Counted from the stretch's first letter, positions 52,294 through 61,944 are shown. The stretch is DNA of 64,000 nucleotides from Amycolatopsis iheyensis (GCF_024703995.1 NZ_JAMXQV010000029.1:62001-126000), one strand, 5' to 3'. Translations and numbers: made by a program. The notes: a model not told the origin generated them from the sequence alone.

Positions 52294-53231
52294 CGCAGAC
52301 GGTCATCACGCTGGGGGCGCACGTGTTCGACGTCCAGGTCCGGCCGGTGGAGGCGATTCCCGAGGGCCAGGGCGCGGCCCTGGTGGAGCAGATCCGCTTC
52401 GGCCCGGCGGGAACGGCGGCGGGCACGGCGATCACCCTGGCCAAGCTGGGCGCGACGGTCCGCTCGGCGGGCGCGGTGGGCACCGACCCGATCGGCGACC
52501 TGCTGCTGTCGATGCTCGCTGCGCACGGTATTGACACGTCACTGGTACTGCGGCGCCCCGGGGTTCAGACGTCGGCCTCGGTGCTCCCGATCCGCCCCGA
52601 CGGCAGCCGTCCGGCTTTCCACGTGCCCGGCGCGAACCTGACGTACTCGCCTGCGGACGCGCCGGTGTCGGAGATCGCCCGGGCGACCCATGTGCACTTG
52701 GGCGGCCCGGAGCTGATGGGCGGTTCCCAGGCGGCGACGATCCTGGCCCCGGCGCGGGCGGCGGGCGTCGTGACGTCGGCTGATTTGCTCGCGCCCGGCG
52801 ATCCCGGCGTGCTGGCTTGGCTTGATCCGGCACTGCCCTATTTGGATTATCTGCTGCCCAATGAGGAGCAGGTGATGGGGTTGACCAGCGCACCGACGCT
52901 CGAGGAGGGCGTCCGGGCGTTGTTCGAGCGTGGGGTCGGGTGTGTGGCTGTCACGCGGGGTGCGCGTGGGGCTTTGGTGATGACGCCTTCGGAGAGTTTT
53001 TGCGTTCCGGCGTTCGCGGTTTCGGTGGTGGACACGACTGGTTGTGGTGACGCGTTTTCGGCCGGGTTCTTGCGGGGTGTCGGGTTGGGACGGTCGTTGC
53101 GGGACTCGGCGGTGCTGGGGTGTGCTGCGGCCGGGTTGGTCGCGCAGGGGTTGGGTAGTGATCACGGGGAGTTCGATCTTGGTGCAGTGGACGCTTTTGC
53201 CGCGGGGGCGGCGGTTGTCGAGGTGAGTTGA
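52290..53231 (+). CDS. PfkB-family carbohydrate kinase
   Basis: A 313-residue ribokinase-like enzyme: FGPAGTAAGTAITLAKLGA binds the sugar, and VDTTGCGDAFSAGFLRGVGLG holds the anion hole and catalytic aspartate. GTG 52290 overlaps the aldolase stop. From about 52800 onward the codons change from C-ending to T- and G-ending (for example TTGGATTATCTG), so base use in the last 140 codons is unlike the first 170. The gene ends directly against the STAND NTPase stop (TGA and TCA abut). Confidence 0.88.
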   Translation: MTQTVITLGAHVFDVQVRPVEAIPEGQGAALVEQIRFGPAGTAAGTAITLAKLGATVRSAGAVGTDPIGDLLLSMLAAHGIDTSLVLRRPGVQTSASVLPIRPDGSRPAFHVPGANLTYSPADAPVSEIARATHVHLGGPELMGGSQAATILAPARAAGVVTSADLLAPGDPGVLAWLDPALPYLDYLLPNEEQVMGLTSAPTLEEGVRALFERGVGCVAVTRGARGALVMTPSESFCVPAFAVSVVDTTGCGDAFSAGFLRGVGLGRSLRDSAVLGCAAAGLVAQGLGSDHGEFDLGAVDAFAAGAAVVEVS

Positions 53232-55778
53232 TCAGTCGGCTGCCGGGTCGAGTCCGAGTGCCTTGCGGTCGGCCGCGAGGCTGCGGGCCGAATCGATAGT
53301 GATGGGATGTTCGTCGCCCAGAACACGCTTGAGACAAGCGAGTGCGTCCTTCTCGAGGTCGTGAGCACGCTGAACCTCGCCGAGGTTCCGCAAATCATGG
53401 GCGACGCTGCGAGCGGAATCGAGCGTGCTCGGGTGGTCATCCCCCAACACCCGCTTGCGCCGGGCAAGCGTGTCCAGGTCCAGGTCATGGGCCCGGCGGT
53501 ACTCGCCCATCCCGACGAGGTCGATGGCGAAGTTGCTCGCGGACTCCAGGGTGTCCGGGTGATCGTCACCCAGCACCCGCTTGCGCCGGGCGAACGTGTC
53601 CTGGTCGAGTTTGTAGGCCTGCTCCTCCTCGCCCAGTGCGGTGAGGTCGACCGCGAGATTGCTGGCGGAGCTGAGCGTGTCCGGGTGATCGTCACCCAGC
53701 AACCGCTTGCGCCGGGCGAGAGTGTCCAGGTCCAGGTCGTAGGCTCGGCGCCACTCCCCCAGCGCTCTGAGGTCGCCGGCGAAGTTGTTGGCCGAGTCGA
53801 GGGTGTACGGGTCGTCCTCCCCCAGCACCCGCTTGCGCCGCGCGAGCGTGTCCAGGTCCAAGTCGAAGGCCCGCTTGTACTGCCCCAAATCGGAGAGGAC
53901 GACGGCCAGGTTATTGGCGGAGCTGAGGACATTCGGGTCGTCGTCCTCGACCACCGTCTCCCGGTACATGGTGTAGCTTCGCTCGAACAGTGGCAGCGCA
54001 CCTCTGAGGTCGCCACGGCTCTGCAAGTAGGTGGCTGCGCGATCGAGCAGGTCCGCGACGACTCGGGTAACGGGTGCCACCTCGCGCGACCCGTCTGTCA
54101 CGGCGAGGAGATGGGGCAGCAGGGGCCGCCAGAGCGGCCACACAACGGGGTTGTACCAGGGGCTGTCGGGAAGTCCGGCTTCGAGAACGCGGACCGCGAC
54201 CACCGGCCAGCGACTGTCCCTCAAGGGTGAGTCCTGTTCGGTGCGGCCACGCAGCAACGCGGCCGGAACGCGGTGGAGCTGGATCGTCGTGGCCGTGATG
54301 TCCGCCAAGCCGCGTTCGCGCAGCGCCGTCGTGGCTTCGGCGAAGGCGAGCGGATCGCGGACGATCACCGCGAGGCTTTCGGGCAGCTGGGTCAGCAGGG
54401 TCAGAGGTACCGGCTCCGGGGCGAGCCACGCGACCAACGTCAGCACCAACAGGGCATTCGGATGGTTCCGGGCGAGATCTTCGAAGGACAGGGCCCACGC
54501 CGCCGCCACCGACGTCGGGAACTTGTTGGCCAAGACGTCCGCCGCGCGCTCGGCCAGCAGTTCCAGGTAGACATCCGCGGTCCAGCCGGTGACGGACAGC
54601 AGCCGTGCGGCCTGCTCCACCGCGAGCGGGAGGTCACCGAGAGCGTCCGCGATCCGGTCCGCGTCCGAGTCGGACAAGGACGGCACCCGCGACTGCAGCA
54701 CCTCCACCGACTCCACGCGCGTGAACTCCCGCACCGGCAACGCCGCGGCGACACCAGCCCAGTCCGGGTTCCGGGACGTGATGATCACGTGCCCGTCCCC
54801 ACCCGGCAAGAACGGTTGCAAAGTCGACGAATCCTCGGCGTTGTCGAAGATCAGCAACCACCGGTCGCGCGACCGAAGTGTGCCCTGCAGCCGAGCCAAG
54901 GCGATCTCCACCGAATCCTGATCCGTGGCCAGATCCAGCGCGCGAGCAAGGTCGGCCAAGCGGCCACCGATGAGGTCGGGGTCCTCCGAGGGAACCCACC
55001 AAGCGACGTCGTATTCGTCCTCGTAGCGGTGGGAATACTCGAGCGCGGTCGTGGTCTTGCCGACGCCTCCCATGCCTTGTACGGTCGCCGGCTGGCCGGC
55101 GCAAAGAGCAGAGCGCAGCCCCGCCAGCAGCTCCTCCCGCCCGGTGAACTGCACCGTCCGCGCCGGAACACCCCAGATCCGCCCCACCGGCATCGACGCC
55201 TGCCGCGACCGCGGCAGCTCCACCAACGCCTGCAACAACAGCGTCTCCAGCTGATCAGGAGAATGCACCACAGAAGTGGTGATCCCGCTCTCCTGCAGCC
55301 GCTGGCGAAAAGCCTCCTGGCGCGCCCCGTTCTGCAGATCGCGGAACAACGCCGGCGGCCCCAAGGTCTCGTCACCCAGGATGAACACCAGTCTGGGCAG
55401 TCCGTTGTCCGTTGCCGTCTGGAACTCCTGCTCCGTGTACGACACCTCGTGGATCACGCTTCCGTAGTGGAAGCCCGCGATCAGCACGTACACGTCGGCG
55501 TCCGCCAGTTTCTCCCGGTCCACCTGCTCCGGCGGGATGTCCCGGGCCGTGAAGTACGCCATGTCCGCCACCGCGTCGCCCGCGCGGGCCACCGCCGACT
55601 CCGCCGCCGCCACGAACGACCGTGGCTCCGGGAGCTCGCGCAGCTCGCTCGTGTGGCTCAGGAACACCCGCCGCGCCGTCGGCTCCCTGGCCGGCCACAG
55701 CTCCCGGGAGGCGACGTGGATGTGCATCGTGTTGCCGTCGCCGATCTGGACGCCGGTGCTGCCCGATACGGAGGTCAC
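53232..55778 (-). CDS. DUF4062-NB-ARC-TPR STAND NTPase
   Basis: An 848-residue three-part protein. Residues 1-25 carry GVQIGDGNTMHIHV. About 38-185 are a DUF4062 (TIR-like fold) domain: RRVFLSHTSELRELPEPR, ADADVYVLIAGFHYGS. About 215-480 are the NB-ARC ATPase with Walker A GMGGVGKTTTALEY and Walker B WLLIFDNAED. The end is six 42-residue TPR units (LDLDTLARRKRVLGDDHPDT and variants). STAND proteins with a TIR-like effector, an NTPase and a TPR sensor act in antiphage defence or signalling. GTG 55778, GGGAG upstream. No partner gene is evident. Confidence 0.85.
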   Translation of the reverse strand: MTSVSGSTGVQIGDGNTMHIHVASRELWPAREPTARRVFLSHTSELRELPEPRSFVAAAESAVARAGDAVADMAYFTARDIPPEQVDREKLADADVYVLIAGFHYGSVIHEVSYTEQEFQTATDNGLPRLVFILGDETLGPPALFRDLQNGARQEAFRQRLQESGITTSVVHSPDQLETLLLQALVELPRSRQASMPVGRIWGVPARTVQFTGREELLAGLRSALCAGQPATVQGMGGVGKTTTALEYSHRYEDEYDVAWWVPSEDPDLIGGRLADLARALDLATDQDSVEIALARLQGTLRSRDRWLLIFDNAEDSSTLQPFLPGGDGHVIITSRNPDWAGVAAALPVREFTRVESVEVLQSRVPSLSDSDADRIADALGDLPLAVEQAARLLSVTGWTADVYLELLAERAADVLANKFPTSVAAAWALSFEDLARNHPNALLVLTLVAWLAPEPVPLTLLTQLPESLAVIVRDPLAFAEATTALRERGLADITATTIQLHRVPAALLRGRTEQDSPLRDSRWPVVAVRVLEAGLPDSPWYNPVVWPLWRPLLPHLLAVTDGSREVAPVTRVVADLLDRAATYLQSRGDLRGALPLFERSYTMYRETVVEDDDPNVLSSANNLAVVLSDLGQYKRAFDLDLDTLARRKRVLGEDDPYTLDSANNFAGDLRALGEWRRAYDLDLDTLARRKRLLGDDHPDTLSSASNLAVDLTALGEEEQAYKLDQDTFARRKRVLGDDHPDTLESASNFAIDLVGMGEYRRAHDLDLDTLARRKRVLGDDHPSTLDSARSVAHDLRNLGEVQRAHDLEKDALACLKRVLGDEHPITIDSARSLAADRKALGLDPAAD
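53270..53990 (-). repeat. 126-bp tandem repeats encoding TPR units
   Basis: The string CCGCTTGCGCCG recurs at about 53451, 53577, 53703 and 53829, exactly 126 bases apart, each copy encoding one 42-residue TPR. High DNA identity among copies suggests recent duplication or gene conversion and allows copy-number change by recombination. Confidence 0.85.
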
Positions 55779-55857
55779 CCCGAACAGTCTCCCGGAGACC
55801 AGCCCGCGTTACACCGGTGCAGTATTCATGCAATCGAACCCCTTGACTTGACGTTTT

Positions 55858-55869
55858 CCTGCACGCAGG
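55858..55869. promoter_or_regulatory. CCTGC-AC-GCAGG dyad at the AsnC start
   Basis: A perfect 5-bp dyad directly before the ATG at 55870, 5 bases after TTGACTTGACG, which could hold a -35 element. It may be an autoregulatory site or simply a hairpin that includes the ribosome site GCAGG. Confidence 0.45.
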
Positions 55870-56886
55870 ATGCCTCACATGCGCAACGACGGCAAAGCAT
55901 CCGAGCTGGACCGCCGCATCGTGGCGGCCCTGCAGCTCAACGGGCGGGCCCCCTGGGGCGCCATCGCGAGGCACGTCGGGGCCAGCGAGTCCACCGTGCT
56001 GCGGCGGGCCGAGAAGCTCACCGAGAGCGGGCAGCTGCGGGTCATCGGCGTGGTCGACGTGCTCCGGTGCGGGCTCGGCGTGCCCGTCATCGCCCGGCTC
56101 AAGACCCGGCCCGGCACCGCGGCCGCCGTCGCCGAGGCGCTCGCCGCGCGGCCCGACGTGCGGTACGCGACCGTGCTCGCCGGCAGTGCCGACTGCTCCG
56201 CCGAGTTCGTCCTGCCCTCCTACGCCGACATCGCCGGCCTGCAGGAGAACGGCTTCCCCGCCGCCGAAGCCATCCGGGACGCCGAGACCTTCGCCGTCAT
56301 GCGGACCTTCACCTCCAACCACGACTGGGACTCCGGCGAACTCACCGCCGAGGCGGCGAACGAGCTGCGCGGCGGCGAGGTCCGGCCCTTCGAGGAGCAG
56401 CACTGGGAACGCCCGCCCGAGCAGCTCGACGAACTCGACCTCGCGATCTGCGCCGCACTGGGCGAGGACGGCAGGCTGCCGTTCAAGGAAGTGTCCAAAC
56501 AGGTCGGCACCAGTGAGTCCACTGTGGCCCGCCGGGTCGACTCGCTCGTCAAGCGCGGCTGCCTGCGCTTCCGGACGCTCGCCGAGCCCGCGATGTTCGG
56601 CTACGCGCTGGAGTTCATGCTCTGGCTCTCGGTCGTCCCCGGCGAGCTCGACCGCGCCGGCCAGCAGCTCGCCGCCCACCCCGGCACGAAGTACCTCTCC
56701 GCCACCACCGGCCGGTTCAACCTCGTCGGCCAGATCGTGCTGCGCCACTACGGCGAGCTCTACCGCCACACCACCGATGTCGTCGGCGCGCTGCCCGGGC
56801 TCCGGGAGGCCGACGTGACCCTGCAGGTTTCGACGCTCAAGCGCGCGTGGGCCCCGACCCCCGCCGCCAGCTTGGAGGACGCATGA
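55870..56886 (+). CDS. Double-module Lrp/AsnC regulator
   Basis: A 338-residue protein with two AsnC units. Unit 1: ELDRRIVAALQLNGRAPWGAI and SESTVLRRAEKL. Unit 2 from about residue 185: ELDLAICAALGEDGRLPFKEV and SESTVARRVDSLVKRGCL. Each is followed by a RAM-like sensing strand set. Duplicated AsnC proteins are typical of actinobacteria. It is first in a run of coupled catabolic genes and probably controls them in response to a nitrogenous metabolite. Confidence 0.9.
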   Translation: MPHMRNDGKASELDRRIVAALQLNGRAPWGAIARHVGASESTVLRRAEKLTESGQLRVIGVVDVLRCGLGVPVIARLKTRPGTAAAVAEALAARPDVRYATVLAGSADCSAEFVLPSYADIAGLQENGFPAAEAIRDAETFAVMRTFTSNHDWDSGELTAEAANELRGGEVRPFEEQHWERPPEQLDELDLAICAALGEDGRLPFKEVSKQVGTSESTVARRVDSLVKRGCLRFRTLAEPAMFGYALEFMLWLSVVPGELDRAGQQLAAHPGTKYLSATTGRFNLVGQIVLRHYGELYRHTTDVVGALPGLREADVTLQVSTLKRAWAPTPAASLEDA

Positions 56887-57770
56887 CGCAGCAACCGTGG
56901 CAGTGGGACGAACAGACCTGGCGCGGGCACGTCGAGCACGTCCGCGCGGGGCGCGCGCTGCGTCCGGCGTCGTGGCCCGGTGGCGCGAAGGTCGCCGTGG
57001 CGCTGTCCTTCGACTCCGACCACGAGACACCCGCCCTGCGCGACGGCGAAGTCCTGCCCGGGAAGATGGCTCAGGGCGAGTACGGCGCCCGCGTCGGCGT
57101 GCCGCGCATCCTCAAGCTGCTGCGCGAGCACAACGCGCCCGCGTCCTTCTTCGTGCCCGCGGTCTCCGCGCTGCTGCACGACGGCGAAGTCAAGTCCTAT
57201 GTGGACGACGGACACGAGGTGGCGCTGCACGGCTGGATCCACGAGCGCAACACCGCGCTCACCGAGACCGAGGAGCGTGACCTCGCCTTCCGCGCCGCCG
57301 ACGTCCTCGAACGCCTCGCCGGCACCCGGCCGGTCGGGATCCGGACGCCGTCGTGGGACTTCTCCGCGCACACCCTCGCCATCACCCGCGAGCTGGGCCT
57401 GCGTTACGACTCGTCGCTGATGGCCGACGACGACTGCTACGAGCTGCTCGAACACGGTGCACCCACGGGTGTCGTCGAGCTGCCGGTCGAGTGGATCCGC
57501 GACGACGCGCCGTACTTCATGATGGACCGGTTCGCGTCGCTGCGGCCCTACACCCCGCCGCGCGGCGTGCTGTCGATCTGGCGCGACGAGTTCGACGCCG
57601 CCCGCGCCGAAGGCGGCATCTTCCAGCTCACCATGCACCCGCACATCATCGGGCACCGCTCACGCGTCACCGTCCTTTCCGAACTTCTCGACCACATCAG
57701 CGGCCACGACGACGTCTGGTTCGCCACACACGCCCAGATCGTCGACCACGTCCTGAAGGAGCGGTCATGA
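56883..57770 (+). CDS. Polysaccharide deacetylase family (PuuE/allantoinase-like)
   Basis: A 295-residue NodB-fold hydrolase: VALSFDSDHET (catalytic and metal aspartate), GHEVALHGWIHER, GIRTPSWDFS, TMHPHIIGHRSR. The arrangement is closer to PuuE-type amidohydrolases acting on cyclic ureides than to extracellular chitin deacetylases, and there is no signal peptide. ATGA overlap with the AsnC gene. It probably opens an amide or ring in the pathway served by this operon. Confidence 0.82.
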   Translation: MTQQPWQWDEQTWRGHVEHVRAGRALRPASWPGGAKVAVALSFDSDHETPALRDGEVLPGKMAQGEYGARVGVPRILKLLREHNAPASFFVPAVSALLHDGEVKSYVDDGHEVALHGWIHERNTALTETEERDLAFRAADVLERLAGTRPVGIRTPSWDFSAHTLAITRELGLRYDSSLMADDDCYELLEHGAPTGVVELPVEWIRDDAPYFMMDRFASLRPYTPPRGVLSIWRDEFDAARAEGGIFQLTMHPHIIGHRSRVTVLSELLDHISGHDDVWFATHAQIVDHVLKERS

Positions 57771-59050
57771 CCACTGTGGACACTGTCATCAGCCACCGGC
57801 TGACGGCCCACCAGCGCAAGGCGATCGTCGCCGGCGCCGTCGGCAACACCGTCGAATGGGTCGACTGGGCCGTCTACGCCACGTTCGCCCCGGTCTTCGC
57901 CGGTCAGTTCTTCGCCGGTGGCAGCGAAACCACCGCCTTGCTGTCCACTTTGGCCGTGTTCGCCGTCGGGTTCGTGATGCGGCCCATCGGCGGCGCGGTG
58001 CTCGGCGCGTACGCCGACCGCCGCGGCCGCAAGAAGGGGCTCACCCTGACCATCTCCCTGATGGCCGGGGCCTCGATCCTCATCGCGCTGACCCCCACCT
58101 ACGCGCAGATCGGCGTGCTGGCCCCGATCGTGCTGCTGCTGGCCCGGCTCGTGCAGGGCTTCTCGGCGGGCGGTGAGTTCGGCTCGTCGTCGGCGTTCCT
58201 CATCGAGTCGGCCGCGCCGGGCCGCCGCGCGTTCGCCGGCTCGTGGCAGCAGGTCTCGGTCGGCCTGGGCTCACTGCTCGCCGCCCTGATGGGCACGATC
58301 CTCAACTCGACGCTCTCGGACGCCGATCTGCGCGGCTGGGGCTGGCGGCTGGCCTTCGGCCTCGCCGGGCTCCTGGGCCTGGTCGGCCTGTGGCTGCGGG
58401 TCTCGGTGCACGAGACCGAGGCGTTCACCAAGATCGCCGCGAAGCCGCGGCGCAACCCGCTGGTCGCGATGCTGCGCGACCACCCGGGCGCCGCGCTGCG
58501 CGTGGCCGGGGTGACCATCGCCGGCACGCTGATCTACTACGTCTGGGTGTCCTACATGCCGGCCTACGCGCACCTGGCCACCGGCATCCCGCTCAAGACC
58601 GCGCTCCTGGCCAACACCCTGGCCATGGTCGTGTTCATCGCGCTGCTCCCCTTCGGCGGCCTGCTGTCGGACCGGCTCGGGCGCAGGCCGACGATGACGA
58701 TGTTCGCCGGCGGCTTCGTGGTGTTCGCCTGGCCCGCGTTCCACTTCCTGGGCAACAGCTTCTGGAGCGTCTTCGTCATCGAGCTGATCGGCCTGGTGCT
58801 GATCGTCGGGTACTCGGCCAACTGCGCGGTGATCATGGCCGAACAGTTCCCGCCGGAGGTCCGCACCACCGGGATCGGCCTGCCCTACGCCCTCGCTGTC
58901 GCGATCTTCGGCGGGACCGCGCCCTACGTGACGACCTGGCTGAACGCGAACCACCTCGGCAACCTCGTGTGGATCTACGTCGCGGTGGCCGCGCTCATCG
59001 GCGTCGCGGTGTACCTGACCATGCCGGAGACCAAGGGGAAGGAGCTGTAG
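57767..59050 (+). CDS. MFS permease of the metabolite:H+ symporter type
   Basis: A 427-residue twelve-segment carrier: motif GNTVEWVDWAVYATFAPVFA in segment 1, GAYADRRGRKKGLTLTI (motif A), GFSAGGEFGSSSAFLIE, all typical of the MHS subgroup that imports organic acids and betaines. It is coupled to the deacetylase by ATGA and to the SDR gene by overlapping stop and start. Likely the uptake system for the pathway substrate. Confidence 0.9.
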   Translation: MTTVDTVISHRLTAHQRKAIVAGAVGNTVEWVDWAVYATFAPVFAGQFFAGGSETTALLSTLAVFAVGFVMRPIGGAVLGAYADRRGRKKGLTLTISLMAGASILIALTPTYAQIGVLAPIVLLLARLVQGFSAGGEFGSSSAFLIESAAPGRRAFAGSWQQVSVGLGSLLAALMGTILNSTLSDADLRGWGWRLAFGLAGLLGLVGLWLRVSVHETEAFTKIAAKPRRNPLVAMLRDHPGAALRVAGVTIAGTLIYYVWVSYMPAYAHLATGIPLKTALLANTLAMVVFIALLPFGGLLSDRLGRRPTMTMFAGGFVVFAWPAFHFLGNSFWSVFVIELIGLVLIVGYSANCAVIMAEQFPPEVRTTGIGLPYALAVAIFGGTAPYVTTWLNANHLGNLVWIYVAVAALIGVAVYLTMPETKGKEL

Positions 59051-59826
59051 TGCGCACCGTGCTCGTCACCGGCGCCGGCGGCGGGATCGGCGCGGCCATC
59101 GCCCGGCGGTTCGCCGCCGCGGGCGACCGGCTGGTCCTCTCCGACGTCCGCCCGGCGGAACTGTCCACAGTGGCCGACTCGCTCGACGACGCCGTCGCGC
59201 TGCCCGGCGATCTCGCGGACGCCGGCTACGCCGAAGGGCTCGTCGAGCGGGCCGGACCGGTCGACGTGCTGGTCAACGCCGCCGGGATCTACCCCGCCAC
59301 TCCCCTGCTGGAGATGACCGCGGCCACCTGGGACCGCGTGCAGGACATCAACGTCCGGGCCGCGCTGCTCACCACCGTCGCGTTCGGACGGAGGCACGTC
59401 GCGGCCGGAACCACCGGCGTGGTGGTCAACATCTCCTCCGGTGCGGCCACCCGCGCGCGTCCCGGCGCCGCCCACTACGCGACGTCGAAGGCGGCACTGG
59501 AGATGCTCACCAAGGCCTGCGCGGTCGAGCTGGGCCCGCACGGCATCCGCGTCAACGCCGTCAGTCCCGGCTTCGTCACCGTCGACAGCGACGCCAACCC
59601 GGTCACCGAGGCGTACGCGGCGGCGGTGTCGGTCAACCCGCTCGGCCGCCGGGGCGAGCCGCGGGAGATCGCCGACGCCGTGTGGTGGCTCGCCGGGCCC
59701 GAGTCCGCCTGGATCACCGGCGCCGTGCTGCGCGTCGACGGCGGTTCGACCGCGGGCGCGGCCGGGCTGCCGCTGCACTGGTCCGGGGAAACGACTGTCC
59801 AGCAGGGAAAGGACACGCATGTCTGA
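59050..59826 (+). CDS. Short-chain dehydrogenase/reductase
   Basis: A 258-residue SDR: TGAGGGIGAAIARRFA for NAD(P), NAAGIYP, VVVNISSGAATRARPGAAHYATSKAA with the Ser-Tyr-Lys triad, and SPGFVTVDSD. GTG 59050 shares its G with the MFS stop TAG. It oxidises or reduces an alcohol or ketone in the operon pathway. Confidence 0.9.
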   Translation: MRTVLVTGAGGGIGAAIARRFAAAGDRLVLSDVRPAELSTVADSLDDAVALPGDLADAGYAEGLVERAGPVDVLVNAAGIYPATPLLEMTAATWDRVQDINVRAALLTTVAFGRRHVAAGTTGVVVNISSGAATRARPGAAHYATSKAALEMLTKACAVELGPHGIRVNAVSPGFVTVDSDANPVTEAYAAAVSVNPLGRRGEPREIADAVWWLAGPESAWITGAVLRVDGGSTAGAAGLPLHWSGETTVQQGKDTHV

Positions 59827-60805
59827 CCGGCGCTCGTACACAGTGGTCGGTGGCGGCGCGATCGGCGGGACGCTCGCGTTCCACCTCGCGCGGGCCGGCC
59901 ACCCGGTGTCCATCGTGGACGCCGACCCGGCTCACGTCACCGCGATCCGCGACCGCGGGCTCACCCTGCGACGTCCCGAGGGCGACGAGACCGTCGAGCT
60001 GCCCGCCTTCCTGCCGGACGAAGCCCCGCCGACGTTCGGCCGGGTGCTCCTGGCCGTCAAGGCCCAGGCCACCGAGGCCGTGCTGCCGTGGCTGACCCCG
60101 CGCTTGGCCGAAGACGGCTTCGTCGTGTCCCTGCAGAACGGGCTCAACGAAGGGCTGATCGCGGCGCACGTCGGTCCGGAACGGACGGTCGGGGCGTTCG
60201 TGAACCTGTTCGCCGACGTCGTCGAGCCCGGTGTCGTGCGCGACGGCGGTCTCGGCGCACTGGTCGTCGGTGAGCCCGACGGCCGGATCACCGACCGCGT
60301 CGAGGAAGTTGTCGCCGACCTGCAGGCCTGGGGCCCGGCGAAGGCGACGGCCAACGTCGAGGGCTACCTGTGGGCGAAGCTCGGCTTCGGCGCGATGCTC
60401 ACCACGACGGCCTTGGTGGACGCGCCGATGGCCGACCTGATCGACCGGCACCGCCCGCTGATGCACGCGATCGCCGCCGAGGTACTGGCCGCGGCCGGCG
60501 ACCGCACGCTGGAGGCGTTCGACCAGTTCGACCCGGCGGCCTACCTGCCGGGGGCGGCCGGGCGCGAGGCGGCGACCGACCGGCTCGTCGCCTGGCTGCG
60601 GACGCAGCCCAAGGACCGCAGCGGCATCTGGCGCGACATCGCCGTGCGGCACCGCCCGGTCGAGGTGCACCACCACTACGCGCCGGTCCTCGCGGGGGCC
60701 GATGTCCCGTTGCTGCGGGCGATGCTGGCCCGGCTGAGCGACGTCGAAACCGGGGCCGCCGCGATGTCCGAAGACCACCTGACCGAACTGGAGCGCGCCC
60801 TGTGA
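59819..60805 (+). CDS. Ketopantoate reductase-like (ApbA/PanE) protein
   Basis: A 328-residue reductase: YTVVGGGAIGGTLAFHLA for NADP, VKAQATEAVLPWL, QNGLNEG, and the C-terminal helical domain with WAKLGFGAMLTTTAL. It is likely a 2-keto acid or 2-hydroxyacid enzyme rather than PanE itself, because it sits in a catabolic operon. ATG 59819 overlaps the SDR end by 8 bases. Confidence 0.88.
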   Translation: MSDRRSYTVVGGGAIGGTLAFHLARAGHPVSIVDADPAHVTAIRDRGLTLRRPEGDETVELPAFLPDEAPPTFGRVLLAVKAQATEAVLPWLTPRLAEDGFVVSLQNGLNEGLIAAHVGPERTVGAFVNLFADVVEPGVVRDGGLGALVVGEPDGRITDRVEEVVADLQAWGPAKATANVEGYLWAKLGFGAMLTTTALVDAPMADLIDRHRPLMHAIAAEVLAAAGDRTLEAFDQFDPAAYLPGAAGREAATDRLVAWLRTQPKDRSGIWRDIAVRHRPVEVHHHYAPVLAGADVPLLRAMLARLSDVETGAAAMSEDHLTELERAL

Positions 60806-61944
60806 TCGCCGACCTGCACGAGTGGGTGCAAGCCCACCGTGACGACCTCCTGGCCGACCTCGCCACCTACGTCGGCATCGAAACACCCAGCGACGACAAG
60901 GAAGCGCTGGCCACCGGACTGTCCTGGGTGGACGGCTGGCTCCGGGAACGGCTGGGCCCGCCGGAAACCGTCCGCGACGTCGACGGCGGCCGGTACGGCG
61001 ACATCAAGGTCTACGACTTCCCCGGTTCGGGAGAGCAGCCCATCCTCCTGCTCGGCCACTACGACACGGTGTGGCCGCTCGGCACCCTCGCGGACTGGCC
61101 GTTCACGGTGGACGGTGACCGGGCGACCGGACCGGGGATCTTCGACATGAAGTCCGGCCTGGTGCACGCGGTGTGGGCGCTGCGTGCGCTCGACGCGGCG
61201 GGCCTGCCCCGCCCGGCCGTGCGGCTGGTCCTCAACGGCGACGAGGAGATCGGCAGCCCGGCGTCGCGGCCGGTGATCGAGGAGGCGGCCGCCGGCACCC
61301 GAGCCACGCTGGTGTTCGAAGCGAGCGCGGACGGCGCGGTGAAGACCGCGCGCAAGGGTGTCGGCCTGTTCCAGGTGCACACCACCGGCGTCGAGGCGCA
61401 CGCCGGGCTCGACCCGGCGAAGGGCGCCAGCGCGGTCGACGAGCTGGCGCGGGCGATCCTGGCGCTGCACGGGCTGGCCGACCCGGCCGCCGGGACCACG
61501 GTGAACGTCGGGGTGATCACCGGCGGCACCCGGCAGAACGTGATCGCGGGCGCGGCGTCGGGCGAGATCGACGTCCGCGTGTCGAGCGCGGCCGAAGCGG
61601 CCCGCATCGACGCGGGCCTGGCGGCGCTGAAGGCCCACGACCCCCGAGCGGCGGTCGAGGTGACCGGCGGCTGGAACCGGCCGGTGATGGAGCGTTCGGA
61701 GCCGATCGCGCGGCTGTACGAGCTGGCCCGCGACGAGGCCGCGAGGCTCGGCGTCACGCTGCGGGAATGCTCGGTCGGCGGGGCGAGCGACGGCAACTTC
61801 GTCGCCGCGCTGGGCCACCCGGTCCTGGACGGCTTCGGCGCGGTCGGCGACGGCGCGCACGCCCGGCACGAGCACATCAGCGTCGAGGGGATGATGGAAC
61901 GCACCGCGCTGGCGGCCGCCGTCCTGCACCGGCTGGCCGGCTAG
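60802..61944 (+). CDS. M20-family metallopeptidase (glutamate carboxypeptidase-like)
   Basis: A 380-residue zinc hydrolase: LLLGHYDTVWPLG (first metal histidine and catalytic aspartate), GIFDMKSGLVHAVWAL, NGDEEIGSPASRP (catalytic and metal glutamates), and the dimerisation domain with GVEAHAG. Such enzymes split N-acyl or peptide bonds next to glutamate-like residues. GTG 60802 overlaps the previous stop (GTGA). Confidence 0.9.
   Translation: MIADLHEWVQAHRDDLLADLATYVGIETPSDDKEALATGLSWVDGWLRERLGPPETVRDVDGGRYGDIKVYDFPGSGEQPILLLGHYDTVWPLGTLADWPFTVDGDRATGPGIFDMKSGLVHAVWALRALDAAGLPRPAVRLVLNGDEEIGSPASRPVIEEAAAGTRATLVFEASADGAVKTARKGVGLFQVHTTGVEAHAGLDPAKGASAVDELARAILALHGLADPAAGTTVNVGVITGGTRQNVIAGAASGEIDVRVSSAAEAARIDAGLAALKAHDPRAAVEVTGGWNRPVMERSEPIARLYELARDEAARLGVTLRECSVGGASDGNFVAALGHPVLDGFGAVGDGAHARHEHISVEGMMERTALAAAVLHRLAG

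Noticed and set aside
53270..53990. Regularly spaced repeats as a CRISPR array
   Set aside because: The 126-bp units are in frame, encode TPR motifs and have no unique spacers.
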